This document shows, piece after piece, positions 22,495 through 32,605 of a DNA stretch of 64,000 nucleotides. Source of the stretch: Rhizomys pruinosus (taxonomy: Eukaryota; Chordata; Mammalia; Rodentia; Spalacidae); the NCBI GenBank assembly GCA_009823505.1, contig VZQC01007061.1, forward strand, positions 613,774-677,773, read 5' to 3'. The translations under genes were made by a program, and so were the position numbers. Positions within the stretch are counted from its first letter, which is position 1. Each line of letters opens with the position of its first letter. The notes under the pieces are model-generated. The model was not told the DNA's origin and searched no databases. It was given only the letters and a program-made list of their open reading frames with translations.

Positions 22495-22641
22495 AGGCTG
22501 GGAGTGGTGACACATGCCTTTAATCCCAGCACTCAGGAGCAGAGGCAGGTGGATCTCTGTGAATTCAAGGCCAGCCTGGTCTACTTAGCGAGCTCCAGAC
22601 CAGCTGGGACTAAAGGGAGACTCTGTCTAAAAAAAAAAGTA
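22495..22641 (+). mobile_element. B1 SINE
   Basis: GGCTGGGAGTGGTGACACATGCC through GAGACTCTGTCTAAAAAA. Approximate flanks AAGTAAGCACAGG and AAGTAACCAAGCACAGG. Confidence 0.93.
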
Positions 22642-22865
22642 ACCAAGCACAGGAGGCAAATAAGGCAATACAAACCTCAGTTAAGATAACAGGTGCCTGA
22701 GTATGTACCATTCTTAGTATTGTTTGGCTTTAACAACAATATTGTAGCAATTAAGTAGATGTGTTCTACTATGTTACATGGTCTCTGCTTTATGATACCC
22801 AAGAATTTTATTTCTGTACATTAAAGCCTTTAAAAGATGAATTATTAAATTTGTGTGTGCTTTTT

Positions 22866-23090
22866 AAATTTTTTAATTTTATGTGTATGAGTATTATGTG
22901 TGCATGCATGTAAGTGCATTCAGCATTCATGTCATGCAATGCCCCCAGAGGACAGAAGAGAGCACTGGATCCCCTGAACTGAAGCCACAGACAACTGCTA
23001 GCTGACATATGGGCACCCAGGACTCACACCTGGGTCCTCCACAAAAATAGCCAGCCAGTGTTCTCAACCACTGAGCCATCTCCCCAGCCC
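22866..23090 (-). mobile_element. B2/B3-type SINE, old
   Basis: TTTTATGTGTATGAGTATTATG through ACTGAGCCATCTCCCCAGCCCC. Confidence 0.85.
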
Positions 23091-23092
23091 CA

Positions 23093-23278
23093 TATGTGTG
23101 TGCGTGTTTGTATGATGTGTGGGAGAGTATGTTCATGGTGTGCATGTGGAGGCCAGAAGACAACTCTGTGGAGTCAGTTCCCTCTTTCGTCCTTCTTGTA
23201 GGTTTCCGAGATTGAACTCAGGTGTCAGGCTTGCACGGTAAGCACTTTCCCTGTTGATCTGTCTTACCAAGTCTTTTT
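23093..23278 (-). mobile_element. B4-like SINE, old
   Basis: GTGTGTGCGTGTTTGTATG, GTGGAGGCCAGAAGACAAC and GATTGAACTCAGGTGTCAGGCTTGCACGGTAAGCAC are antisense B4 landmarks. A B1 interrupts the flank at ACCAAGTCTT. Confidence 0.7.
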
Positions 23279-23283
23279 ATTTT

Positions 23284-23432
23284 TTCTTTTTCTTTTTGAG
23301 ACATGGTCTCCCTGTAGCCCCAGCTGGTCTGGAAGTCACTATGTAGTCCAGGCTGGCCTTGAACTCACAGATCTGCCTGCCTCTCTGCCTCCCGAGTGCT
23401 CAGATTAAAGGTGTGTGCCACCACCCTCAGCC
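23284..23432 (-). mobile_element. B1 SINE with target-site duplication
   Basis: TTTTGAGACATGGTCTCCC through GTGTGTGCCACCACCCTCAGCC. ACCAAGTCTT appears on both sides. Confidence 0.94.
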
Positions 23433-23454
23433 TCACCAAGTCTTATAACCGATC

Positions 23455-23685
23455 ATGCTGTCCTTTTTGCCTGGTGCATGTGGAGGCCTGAGATCAACAT
23501 AGACTGTTTCTTCTTTCGCTCTCCACCTTACTTTTTGCAACAAGATCCCTCACTGAACCTGGAGCTCACCGATTCAGCTAAGCTAGCTGTCCATCCAGGA
23601 AGCTAGAGGGATCCTCTGTCTCTGACTCCTAGGCACTGGGATTACAGACACCTACCTATCACCATGTCGGACTTTTTACAAGGGT
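23455..23685 (-). mobile_element. B4-like SINE, old
   Basis: GTGGAGGCCTGAGATCAACATAG, CAAGATCCCTCACTGAACCTGGAGCTCACC and GGCACTGGGATTACAGACACC are antisense B4 features. Confidence 0.65.
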
Positions 23686-23950
23686 GCTGATATCCTCAAG
23701 CTTACACTTTACTGAGTTACCTCCAAAATATTTCTGCAATCTACTTCAAATCCTTGGTAGATGATGTTATAAACAAAATCATTCAATAGTAATTCAACTC
23801 ACAAACATCTGCTGACTAAGTAGCAAGCATTGGCAGGATTACTAAGATATGTTTGTACCTTTCTGGTACAAATGTGACTTATAAATGCAATTAAATGCTG
23901 TTCCACTGATCATAAACATTATCCTAGAAGCATTTACAATTAAAGCATTA

Positions 23951-24095
23951 CAGCCGGGCATGGTGGCACACACCTTTAATTCCAGCATTTGGAAGAGAGA
24001 GGCAAGTGATCTCCTTGTTCAAGGCCAGCCTGGTCTAAGCAAGTTCTAGGCCAGCTGGGGCTACCTGGAGACCCTGTCTCAAAAAGACAAAAACA
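23951..24095 (+). mobile_element. B1 SINE with target-site duplication
   Basis: GCCGGGCATGGTGGCACACACC through GAGACCCTGTCTCAAAAAGAC. Flanks AATTAAAGCATTA and AATTAAAACATCA match. Confidence 0.94.
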
Positions 24096-24496
24096 ATTAA
24101 AACATCACTTGTAATTACAGATGAAATTAGTCTTACAGAGTGTGCTATTTCACTTAAACTTGCAAACCAGTGCACTCAGTGGTCCATGCAATTCACAATT
24201 CCATTATAACATCAAGAGATCAAGTCACAGACTTGTTTGTCTTATAACAAGTTAATATAATATACCTTAGGCAGTTTTACAAATCCCAGCTATCATTACT
24301 GGCCAGAATGAAATTTCAAATTTCCTATTTTGGGGCAGCATAGCAATGAAGATGTGAATTTTTTCAAGTTAGTTTAGAGCTTAGAATTTGGCTCTTGCAA
24401 GTGTGTGTTGGAGGCTCTGCTCAACATTAAATCATCATGAGGGGAAAAAAAGTTTTTTTTTAATCTTCAAATTCATCTAACACTGAACAATTTACA
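24096..24496. other. Unassigned sequence
   Basis: No repeat family, exon or RNA gene recognised. Confidence 0.45.
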
Positions 24497-24582
24497 GGGT
24501 TGGGGACATAGCTGAGTGGTAGAGTGCTTGCTTAGCGTGCATGAAGCCCTAGGTTCAGTACCCATCACTGCAAATTTGAAAA
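24497..24582 (+). mobile_element. ID-type SINE
   Basis: GGTTGGGGACATAGCTGAGTGGTAGAGTGCTTGCTTAGCGTGCATGAAG followed by AGGTTCAGTACCCATCAC is an ID/BC1-type tRNA-derived head with A and B boxes. Confidence 0.85.
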
Positions 24583-24664
24583 GGCATTATGTGAATTACC
24601 TTTTTGGTTACTAAAATTTTATATTACTGAATTTTTGCAATTTATTAATTTTTTTATTTTCAAA

Positions 24665-24915
24665 TCTTTTTCTCCTTCCTTCCTCCCTCCCCCTTCTTTC
24701 TTCCTTTCCTCTCCCTTTCTTCCCTTCCTTTTCTCCCTTTCCTTCCTTCCCTTCCTGTCTGTCTTTGTCTTTCCTTCCTTCTCTTTCTCTCTTCTCTTTC
24801 CTTCCTTCCTCTTTCTTTCTCTCTCTCTTTTCCCTCTCCCCCTCTCTCTCCCCCCTTTCTCTTCTCTCTCTTCTCTTTCTCTCTCCCTCCCTCCCTCCCT
24901 TCCTCCCCCCCCCCG
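24665..24915. repeat. Polypyrimidine tract, about 250 bases
   Basis: TTCC/CTTT/CTCC units with only a few purines (TGTCTGTCTTTG near 24757), ending in a C run. On the minus strand it is the purine-rich extension of the unidentified element at 24905-25165. Long open frames on both strands here are composition artefacts. Confidence 0.95.
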
Positions 24916-25170
24916 CCAGAGCTCATGCATTCAGCCATACATGTCTTTCATCTTTTTCTCAGTCTTTTTTTTTTTGGGGGGGGGGTGTAGAAGTTTACTG
25001 TTTGGGGAAGAAGTTTATTGTTTCAGTCAGTTCTCTGACCCAATCTTTTTTGTTGTTGTTGTTCCTTCCAATTTGTATCACTCCAAAATATGCCTACATA
25101 CCTGGTACACATATACCAAAATTATGCCATATGAAAATAAACTACAGGTCAGTTCCAAAACATGTTCAGG
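24905..25170 (-). mobile_element. Second, inverted copy of the unidentified retroposed sequence
   Basis: On the minus strand it reads ATAATTTTGGTATATGTG, GCATATTTTGGAGTGATACA, ATTGGGTCAGAGAACT and AAAGACATGTATGGCTGAATGCATGAGCTC. These are collinear with 22209-22381. Internal simple-sequence insertions (GTT, G/T runs) differ. Confidence 0.75.
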
Positions 25171-25171
25171 G

Positions 25172-25384
25172 GTTCACTTTTTTTAAAAAAATTTATTTAT
25201 TATTTTTGTGTATGAGTGTACTGTCTGTATGTAGGTTGGTGTACTTGTGTTGTGCAATGCCGAGGAAGTCAGAAAAGGGCGTCGGATTCCCCTGGAACTG
25301 GAGTTAAAGACAGTTCTCAGCCACCATGTGGGTGCTGGGAATCGAACCCGGTCCTCTGCAAGAGCAGTGGGTGCTCTCCAGCCC
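25172..25384 (-). mobile_element. B2/B3-type SINE
   Basis: Single-unit antisense copy, GTGTATGAGTGTACTGTCTG through GGTGCTCTCCAGCCCC, with a short deletion in the head. Confidence 0.92.
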
Positions 25385-26250
25385 CATTTTGAGAATAGAG
25401 TTGCATTCAGGTAAAGAAAAAAAAATTACTTTACATTCCTACATTACATAGAAAGTTGATGAGCAACATTAGGTGTTATATTTACTAAAAAAAGTGAAAG
25501 TTAATCCCCCCCCACCAATGAATCTTGCCCCATTACAACCAGGAATAAAGAAATACTGTTTGTTGGGACTAGGCAAATGTTTATTTGAGTTGCTGTCTTA
25601 ATCTAGCTGCATAATTTGTGAATGTATTACAACAAAGTGATTTTTATTTTAAAAAAATTTTAATAGAAATATCACTTGGGCCTTGGCCATTTTTCTCCAT
25701 CTTTTTCCTTTTGACTTTGGCTGTGCCCAAGGCCGGCTTTCTCTGTCTCTCTGTCTCTCTGTCTCTCTCTCTCTCTCAATATAATGCCATTTACTGTCTA
25801 ATTTTTAAAATACCCAACCCAGCATCTAGGAGAACTGGAGACTCAATTCCAGGCTCTAAGGAGCTCTAACCACACATCCTGCTGGGAGGGAAATTGACTA
25901 GGATGGCACAAGTGTAATTAATTTTACTCATAGTGGGAATCATGGGCAAAGTGTTCATCAGCAAAGAAGCCTAGTGCTACATGAACTCTCTGGCACATCA
26001 CGCCAACTGCTGAAGATACTCAGCAGCATAATTTTAAAAGAGATCTATTTGAGGGTTATATTTTCAGAATGTTTTCAGGAGACAACTCGAGCCAAAATAC
26101 ATTGTTCTTAACTTCAAACAGTTAAAACATGACTGAGCAAATTCTCTAATGAGAAATTTATTTGCCACAGTTTACCAAAATCTCTAGCAGTTCTATTAAA
26201 TCCTGACCTATGAGGAAAGATCTCCCCGAGTCATATAAAAAATAGATTTC
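25385..26250. other. Unassigned sequence with (CTGT/CT)n
   Basis: Contains a CTCTGTCT microsatellite at about 25740-25778. Otherwise I recognise no repeat or exon. Confidence 0.5.
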
Positions 26251-26461
26251 AGAGGCCAAAGAGATGGGTCAGCAGTTATGAGCACAGGCTACTCTTGCAG
26301 AAGACCAGGGTTCAGTTCCCAGCATCCACATGGAGGCTAAACCCATCTGTAACTCCAGTTCCAAGGGGTAATATGGTTCCCTCTTCTGGCCTCCAGAGGC
26401 ACTGCACACATGGGTGCAGTTATAAACATTTATACACATTAAAAAAAAAAAACAACAAAAA
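26251..26461 (+). mobile_element. B2/B3-type SINE, old
   Basis: AGAGGCCAAAGAGATGGGTCAGCAGTTATGAG head, GGTTCAGTTCCC B box, TCTTCTGGCCTCC and A-rich tail. Confidence 0.88.
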
Positions 26462-26505
26462 CACAGTTGGGCATGGTGGCACATGCCTTTAATCCTAGCA
26501 CTCAG
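26462..26505 (+). mobile_element. B1 5' fragment
   Basis: Only CAGTTGGGCATGGTGGCACATGCC to CTAGCACTCAGAG is present, directly after the B2 tail. The 3' part is missing. Confidence 0.75.
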
Positions 26506-27110
26506 AGCCCCAAATTAATTTGCCCTAACATCTTACAAAATCAGAATTCTTTCTTTCAACACAAATATAGGCAGATTCCTTTTACAGTAAAAGGAAATTC
26601 CCCAGCAGTTTACCTATGGATAATACTGAAGTAGGTAGAACATCTCTGACAAATATAAAACACAATAGCTTATACACCTATTTAGTTTAATCTTTCACAA
26701 GCATTCCTTCATCAATCTAATCTACTTACCCAGAGAACTAAAAAAACAAACCAATTAACACACACAGACATATATCTCAAACATGCTGAGTTAGCTTTAT
26801 ATTCACAAGTCTTAAAATGATAGGAATAAGATTGTAAAGATATTAAGTTCAACCATGAAACTTGTCTTGTATGCCAAAAATAGGTGCGTATTGGCAACTA
26901 TGGGTGGTACAACATGATACACAGCATGAATGAGCTAGGAATGTAGTGTAAGCTAGGAACAGAGCTTTCTACCAGAGATCAGTAGGGAACTTTAAGAAGC
27001 CTACTCCCCCCCCTTTAGATCAAACCCTTGTATAGTTTCTAAGCCAAGAAAATTCCCCATTAATTAATTAAATTAACTAAAATTAATTTAAAAATTTAAA
27101 TCCTTATGAA
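26506..27110. other. Unassigned sequence
   Basis: No repeat family or exon recognised. Confidence 0.45.
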
Positions 27111-27357
27111 CAGCTGGTCAGAAGGTTCAGCAGGTAAAGGTACTTGCCTTTTAAGTCAGATGACTTGAATTTACTCTCTGGAAGCCACGCAAAAACATGA
27201 GAGAGTTGACTTCACAAAGTTATCCTCTATCACTGAGCAAAACAGAAAAAAAAAAAAGTTGTCCTCTAACCTTAACACACAGAGTGGGTCTGTACACATC
27301 AGTAGAATGAGGCACATACTATACCCACATACACTCAATAAAAAATAAAATAAAATT
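27111..27357 (+). mobile_element. B3/B4-type SINE, old
   Basis: CAGCTGGTCAGAAGGTTCAGCAGGTAAAGGTACTTGCC and GTTGTCCTCTAACC with a late AATAAAAAATAAAATAAA tail. Confidence 0.7.
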
Positions 27358-27576
27358 TAAATCCATAGAAAAGACACAAATTCTTCGGTGGCTTCCACTG
27401 CTCAGTAAAATTAGCCTTCTTATCCTGACCACCGTGATTACAGCACATCTCTCCACCTCATGGTAACATGCTTTAGTCTTTAGGCCTTTAAGTCTGCTGG
27501 CACAAATCACTTCTGAGCACACGGATGCTTTCCTTAGCTTGGAAAGCATTTTTTTTTTCCTCTGGTTGTTTGTTTG

Positions 27577-27652
27577 TTTTTTTGGTCTTTTTGAGACAGG
27601 GTCACCCTGTAGCAATAGCTGTCCTGGAACTCGATATGTAGAACAGGCTGGT
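27577..27652 (-). mobile_element. B1 SINE, 3' half
   Basis: TTGGTCTTTTTGAGACAGGGTCACCCTG through GTAGAACAGGCTGG, then cut off. Confidence 0.85.
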
Positions 27653-27674
27653 TGTTTTTTTTTTTGTTTGTTTT

Positions 27675-27826
27675 TACAAGACAGTGGGGAGGGCTGAGAA
27701 GGGGTCTCACCCTACAACCCATGCTGGCCTGGAACTTAGTATGTAGCCCAGGCTAACCTGTATTTCTCAGTGATTTTCCTGCTGTAGCTTCTCAAGTGTT
27801 GGGATTAACATGCATGAGCCAGGGTA
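27675..27826 (-). mobile_element. B1-like SINE, old
   Basis: GGGGTCTCACCCTACAACCCATGCTGGCCTGGAACTTAG through GGGATTAACATGCATGAGCC. Confidence 0.75.
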
Positions 27827-28234
27827 CCGCACTCCCTGAGGTCTTTGTAGCTGGCTCCTTCTTGTCATTTAGGTATCTTCAGAGAGCTTTTCCCTTAACA
27901 CCCAATCTGAGGCAGTCCTTACTTCTAAGCCTGTTTCTTTCACCATATTACCCATTTTTTCTCTTTATCACTATGAACTGAAATTATCTTGCTTCTGTTT
28001 TCACACCCATCTATTTAGTCTTCCCCACTAGAATTTATGTTCCATGGGAGAACAGCATCTTCCTTTGCCTCCCATGGTAACATAATATACACTCAATAAA
28101 TATTGTTCTATGAACCTGTTGTTGAATAACTAGATTCCTCTTTGGGATATAATATTCCTTAGTGAGTTCTAGTTAATAAATTAAACTTTTATGAACTATT
28201 GAATAAATGTAGATATGGGAACTCTTGCATTCCT
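27827..28234. other. Unassigned sequence
   Basis: No repeat family or exon recognised. Confidence 0.45.
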
Positions 28235-28540
28235 TTTGTGTGTGATATGCATGCATGAATGTATGAACTTGCATGTCTGTGTGTGTGTGTCTAGGCCCAA
28301 AGTCAATGTTGGGTATCTCTTTAATCATCCATTTTTATTTAGTAAGGCAAGGTCTCTCACTGAACCCAGACTTTTGCTAATTCCAGCTAGTCCAACTAGT
28401 GGGCTCACAAGGATCCTCTTCTCTGTGCAGCAGGAATTCAAAGTGGTTAGCACCTGTCTGACTTTTACATAGGTTCTGGGAATACAAATTGTGGTCCTCA
28501 CAGTTGCATGGAAAGCACTTTATCTGCCTCCCCAGCCCTT
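28235..28540 (-). mobile_element. B4-like SINE, old
   Basis: A GTGTGTGTGTG run, CAAGGTCTCTCACTGAACCCAGAC, GGTTCTGGGAATACAAATTGTGGTCCTCAC and CCTCCCCAGCCCTT keep antisense B4 order. Confidence 0.7.
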
Positions 28541-28554
28541 CAGGCATACTTTTT

Positions 28555-28796
28555 TAAAAATTTTATTTATTTATTTTCTATGTGTATGAATGTACTGTCT
28601 GCATGTAGGTTTGTGCACCCGTGTCGTGCAATGCCTCGGAGGTCAGAAGAGGGCATCGGATTCCCCTGGAACTGGAGTTCTCCTGGAATTGGAGTTTCAG
28701 ACGGTTCTCAGCCGCCATGTGGGTGCTGGGGATCGAACCCAGATCCTCTGCAAGAGCAGTCGGTGCTCTTAACCGCTAGGCTATCTCTCCAGCCCC
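28555..28796 (-). mobile_element. B2/B3-type SINE, young, with target-site duplication
   Basis: Antisense two-unit copy with intact boxes. CAGGCATACTTTTT repeats at 28541-28554 and 28797-28810. Confidence 0.96.
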
Positions 28797-28849
28797 CAGG
28801 CATACTTTTTAAACAATAAACATTAAAACAAAAAATCATTCATTTCATA

Positions 28850-28990
28850 GGGTGTGGTGGCACATGGATTTAATCCTAGCTCTTGGGAGGCAGAGGTAGG
28901 TAGGTGGATCTATTTGAGTTCAAGGCCACCCTGCTCTACATAGAAAGTTCTAGGCCAGCTAGGGCTCTAGGGAGACCCTGTCTCAAAAAG
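28850..28990 (+). mobile_element. B1 SINE
   Basis: TAGGGTGTGGTGGCACATGG through GAGACCCTGTCTCAAAAAGATCC. Confidence 0.92.
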
Positions 28991-29000
28991 ATCCTCTCTT

Positions 29001-29267
29001 GGGGCTGGAGAGATGGCCTAGCGGTTGGGAGCGCCGACTGCTCTTGCAGAGAACCCGGGTTCGGTCCCCAGCACCCACAGGGCGGCTGAGAACCGTTTGT
29101 AACTCCAATTCCAGGAGAACTCCAGTTCCAGGAGAACTCCAGTTCCAGGGGAATCCGACACCCTCTTCTGACCTCCGAGGCATTGCACGACACGGGTGCA
29201 CAGACCTGCATGCAGACAGTACATTCATACACATACCAAAAATAAATAAAATTAAAAAAAAAAAAAA
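29001..29267 (+). mobile_element. B2/B3-type SINE, young, three 17-bp units
   Basis: Head, A and B boxes intact. Units AACTCC(A/G)(A/G)TTCCAGGAG/GGG lie at 29101-29117, 29118-29134 and 29135-29151. AAAGATCCTCTC repeats on both sides. Confidence 0.96.
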
Positions 29268-29313
29268 GATCCTCTCCTCCAAAATCATTTCATTCATAGA
29301 AGATTTGTTAACA

Positions 29314-29450
29314 CCCAGGCGTGGTGGCACATGCCTTTAATCACAGCCCTTGGGAGGCAGGGGAGGTGGAGCTCTGTGAGTTCAGGGCCATCCTGGTCTA
29401 CATAGGGAGTTCCACACCAGCAGGGGGTATAGGGAGATGGGGAGGGGAGA
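29314..29450 (+). mobile_element. B1 SINE with target-site duplication
   Basis: CCCAGGCGTGGTGGCACATGCC through a truncated GGGTATAGGGAGATGG end. AGAAGATTTGTTAA flanks both sides. Confidence 0.92.
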
Positions 29451-29906
29451 AGAAGATTTGTTAAGAATATTTTAAAGCTATACTCTGGTTAATTTTTATT
29501 TTGAATCCCAATGAACAGGAGAAAAGGGAAATCTGCAGGGATGAGGGGAATTCCTGAATGTACAAGATACTAGAGAGACTTGTTTCCCAGAATAAGACAA
29601 TTGGTATTATAGAAAGTACCATTATAGCAGCTACCAGAAACGTCAAACTAAACTTCCAAGCTTTTTAAAGTTAAATTCTCTATAACAAAGCTCCAATATT
29701 TGATAAAATTGAGGCAGATGGTTAGCATTTACTTAGATTTGATCTGTAATTCTAATATCTGACACTGTTTGATTTCCATAAAGCTGACACATGAAAATGA
29801 AGATAATTTAACATGTGCAAACATATTTAACGGTAGAAACACTATTTATCTAGGCACTTAACTAAGTTTTCCTAGACCAGGTTAAGATGTAGATTTTCAA
29901 TGGTCA
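29451..29906. other. Unassigned sequence
   Basis: No repeat family or exon recognised. Confidence 0.45.
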
Positions 29907-30012
29907 AAGCCAGGCATGGTGGTATGCAACTATAGTCTAGAAGTTTCAGTTGAGGCCAGGAGTTCAAGGCCAGTCTGGTCAAGGCAGTAGGACTCTCATC
30001 TCACGAAGAGTT
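29907..30012 (+). mobile_element. B1-like SINE, old
   Basis: AAGCCAGGCATGGTGGTATGC through AGTTCAAGGCCAGTCTGG with a decayed 3' end, next to a younger antisense B1. Confidence 0.75.
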
Positions 30013-30023
30013 CAACTGGTTTA

Positions 30024-30165
30024 TTTTTATTCATATAGTGTCTCCCTGTAGCCCCAGCTGTCCTGGAACTCTCTATGTAGACCAGACTGGCCTTGAACTC
30101 ACAGAGATCCACCTTCCTCTGCCTCCCCAGTGCTGTGATTAAAGGCATGCACCACCACACCTAAC
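30024..30165 (-). mobile_element. B1 SINE with target-site duplication
   Basis: GTGTCTCCCTGTAGCCCC through GCATGCACCACCACACCTAAC. TTCAACTGGTTT repeats near 30011 and 30166. Confidence 0.94.
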
Positions 30166-30249
30166 TTCAACTGGTTTCTAAACTATTATATACACAGAAA
30201 ACTCTGAAGCAAAGATGGCATTTAGTGTACAAGTCTGTACCTTTAAGTT

Positions 30250-30411
30250 TTCACTTTTTTTTTTTTTGTTTTTTTCGAGACAGGGTCTCCCTGTAGTCCC
30301 AGCTGTCCTGGAACTCACTCTGTAGACGAGGCTGGCCTTGAACTCACAAAGATCCGCCTGCCTCTGCCTCCGGAGTGCTAGGATTAAAGGTGTGCGCCAC
30401 CACGCCCAGCT
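30250..30411 (-). mobile_element. B1 SINE
   Basis: Poly-T, GAGACAGGGTCTCCCTGTAGTCCC through GTGTGCGCCACCACGCCCAGCT. Confidence 0.95.
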
Positions 30412-30566
30412 ACTTTTTTTTTTTTTGAGACAGGGTCTCCCTTTAGTCCCAGCTGGCCTCGAACTTGCTATGTAGACCAGGCTGGCCTTGAACTCACAGA
30501 CAGAGATCCACCTGCCTCTGCCTCCTGAGTGCTGGGATTAAAGGCATGCGCCACCACCCCCAGCTT
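30412..30566 (-). mobile_element. B1 SINE
   Basis: A second antisense B1 immediately after the first, ending CATGCGCCACCACCCCCAGCTT. It contains a CAGA duplication before GAGATCCACC. Confidence 0.95.
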
Positions 30567-30608
30567 AAAAGATTTTAACACTTTAGATTTTTAAAAATAC
30601 TTTGTTAT

Positions 30609-30764
30609 AGCCGGGCGTGGTGGCTCGAGCCTTGAATCCCAGCACTCAGGAGGTAGAGGTGGGTGGATCTCTGTGAGTTCAAGGCCAGCCTGGTCTACAG
30701 AGCAAGCTCCAGGAGAGCTGGTACTAAAAGGGAGACCCTGCCTCAAAAAAAAAAAAAAGGAAAA
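30609..30764 (+). mobile_element. B1 SINE
   Basis: GCCGGGCGTGGTGGCTCGAGCC through GAGACCCTGCCTCAAAAA. It forms an inverted pair with 30412-30566, loop about 40 bases. Confidence 0.95.
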
Positions 30765-30785
30765 AACTAAAAAAGAAAAAAAAAA

Positions 30786-30965
30786 CTTTATTATTGTGTG
30801 CAGGCAGGTAGATGCACCCATGTTCTGCAATGCCCACAGAGCAAAGAAGAGGGGATTTGATCTCCTGTAACCAGAGTTAGAGACAGTTGTTAGCTCCCAT
30901 GTGGGTGCTGGGAATCAAACTCAAGCAGTCAGTACTCCTAACCGCTGAGCCATCTTTCCAGCCCC
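30786..30965 (-). mobile_element. B2/B3-type SINE, old
   Basis: GTGTGCAGGCAGGTAGATGCACCC through CCGCTGAGCCATCTTTCCAGCCCC. Confidence 0.88.
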
Positions 30966-31025
30966 TACAGGTATTTCTTAGGCAAGCATAGATTTTGAAC
31001 TGTGAGGATTAGAAATGTGTTTATT

Positions 31026-31188
31026 GCCAGGTATGGTGGCGCACGCCTTAAATCCCAGCATTTGGGAGGCAGAGGCAGGCGGCAGGCGGATCTCTGTGTG
31101 TTCAAGGCCAGCCTGGTCTACAGAGCAAGCTCCAGGTCAGCTGGGGCTATAGGGAGACCCTGTCTTAAAAAAAGACAAAAAAAAAAAA
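31026..31188 (+). mobile_element. B1 SINE with target-site duplication
   Basis: GCCAGGTATGGTGGCGCACGCC through AGACCCTGTCTTAAAAAAAGAC. GGCAGGCGG is duplicated at 31076-31089. AAATG(T/C)GTTT flanks both ends. Confidence 0.94.
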
Positions 31189-31521
31189 TGCGTTTGTACC
31201 TAAAAGGCTATTTTTCCTTCTTCTCCAAATACTATAGGCTAGAATTTTACAGAAATAGGCTGATGCATACAAAGTTAATCTGGAAACGAACAAGAAGGTA
31301 TATGAAAGACTGTCAGGTCCCAGAACGCTGTAGGTTAACAGCAGAATGTTCCAAGCTTGAGTCCCAAGCTTCAGAGTATGCTGGGCATTTACAGCCTAAC
31401 TGCCCTTTTTAGAGATTACAAATAACCACAAATTGTCCTTGTCCCTAAGGAGATCTACCAGCTCAAAGGATAAAATATGGAATAATTTTCACTTTGGATA
31501 TAATTCTTCCAGATAGATAGA

Positions 31522-31568
<47 letters not shown>

Positions 31569-32171
31569 AACCAGCAAAGTTTATTGCCAGTTTAAGACTT
31601 TGAAAATAATTTTCTTCCCCTAAAATCTATCCACTATTTGTTATTGATGCAAACATACTTGCATAATTCTCTATTGCCAAAATATTACCAGGTAGAAGAC
31701 AATGCATCTCTGTTCCAAACACAGATGTTTGCCCTACAAAGGAGATGCCATTCAACTGTCTTGCAGGACTGCAACTTCACAGATATTGGAAAGGCTTTTG
31801 TTTTGCTATTTAAGTATAAATAGCCACACAGTAAAATATATGCACCTAACAGCATATAAGGAAAAAAATTCTGTCTTCACTTGGATGAGGTTCCAGAAGA
31901 ATATACAATGGTCACAACAAGCACAGGTTTTACAAGGTCTGGGTTAATACTATCAGGTGATATGCTGCTGTTGTTAATTAGAGAACCCCTGCTGGGAAGA
32001 AAAACTCCACCAGCTGCTTCAAAAAGCAGCAGATAGGGCTCATCAGGATAAGCTTCTCCAAACATCATTTTCAAATCCATCACATGGGAGATGTATAAAC
32101 TGGAATGACATGAATTCAAATCAAGAAACAAACCTACTTATAAAGGGGCTGTTCACTTCAAAGTGGGTCTC
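31189..32171. other. Unassigned sequence with (AAAT)n
   Basis: Apart from an (AAAT)n run at 31522-31570, no repeat, exon or RNA gene is recognised in this 1-kb stretch. The open frame at 31877-32131 on the minus strand matches no protein I know. Confidence 0.55.
31522..31570. repeat. (AAAT)n microsatellite
   Basis: About twelve uninterrupted AAAT units after a short GATA run. Confidence 0.97.
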
Positions 32172-32340
32172 AGGCCGGGGGTGGTGGCGCACGCCTTTAA
32201 TCCTAGCTCCTAGCACTTGGGAGGCAGAGGCAGGCGGATCTTTGTGAGTTCAAGGCCAGCCTGGTGAATTCCAGGACAGCTGGGGCTACAGGGAGACCCT
32301 GTCTTGAAAAGACCAAAAAAAAAAAAAAAACAAAAAAACC
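32172..32340 (+). mobile_element. B1 SINE with target-site duplication
   Basis: GGCCGGGGGTGGTGGCGCACGCC through GAGACCCTGTCTTGAAAAGACC. CAAAGTGGGTCTC repeats near 32159 and 32342. Confidence 0.96.
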
Positions 32341-32605
32341 ACAAAGTGGGTCTCCGATCCAAAAGAAACCAATCTTTAGAAATGTAGAACAGCAAATCAA
32401 ACAATCAGCAACGATTCAATTCTCACAAAATAGAGTCACCTGTTGTTTCCACTGAATGGCTTGGGCAAAATTCTCCAGGACCAGAAAGAACAAACTTGAG
32501 CAAAGTGAAAATCTGGACATCTTCCACATGTCAAAGATTTATCTCCACTAGGTGGAGAAAATGTAGTTGTTCTAAACAAAAGCTAGGAAAGAATAAAAAA
32601 AAAAA
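32341..32605. other. Unassigned sequence
   Basis: No feature recognised. Confidence 0.4.

Noticed and set aside
22225..22689. 154-codon plus-strand frame
   Set aside because: It runs from the unidentified retroposed element into a B1 and has no recognisable domain or splice context.
24635..25307. Long open frames of 180 or more codons rich in Ser, Leu, Pro and Phe, and Arg/Glu/Lys-rich frames on the other strand
   Set aside because: They lie on the polypyrimidine tract, where stop codons are rare by composition. No domain is visible.
31002..31412. 136-codon plus-strand frame
   Set aside because: Its first half is a B1 (SRSAGAIGRPCL-type residues are typical of B1 translations) and the rest is unremarkable.
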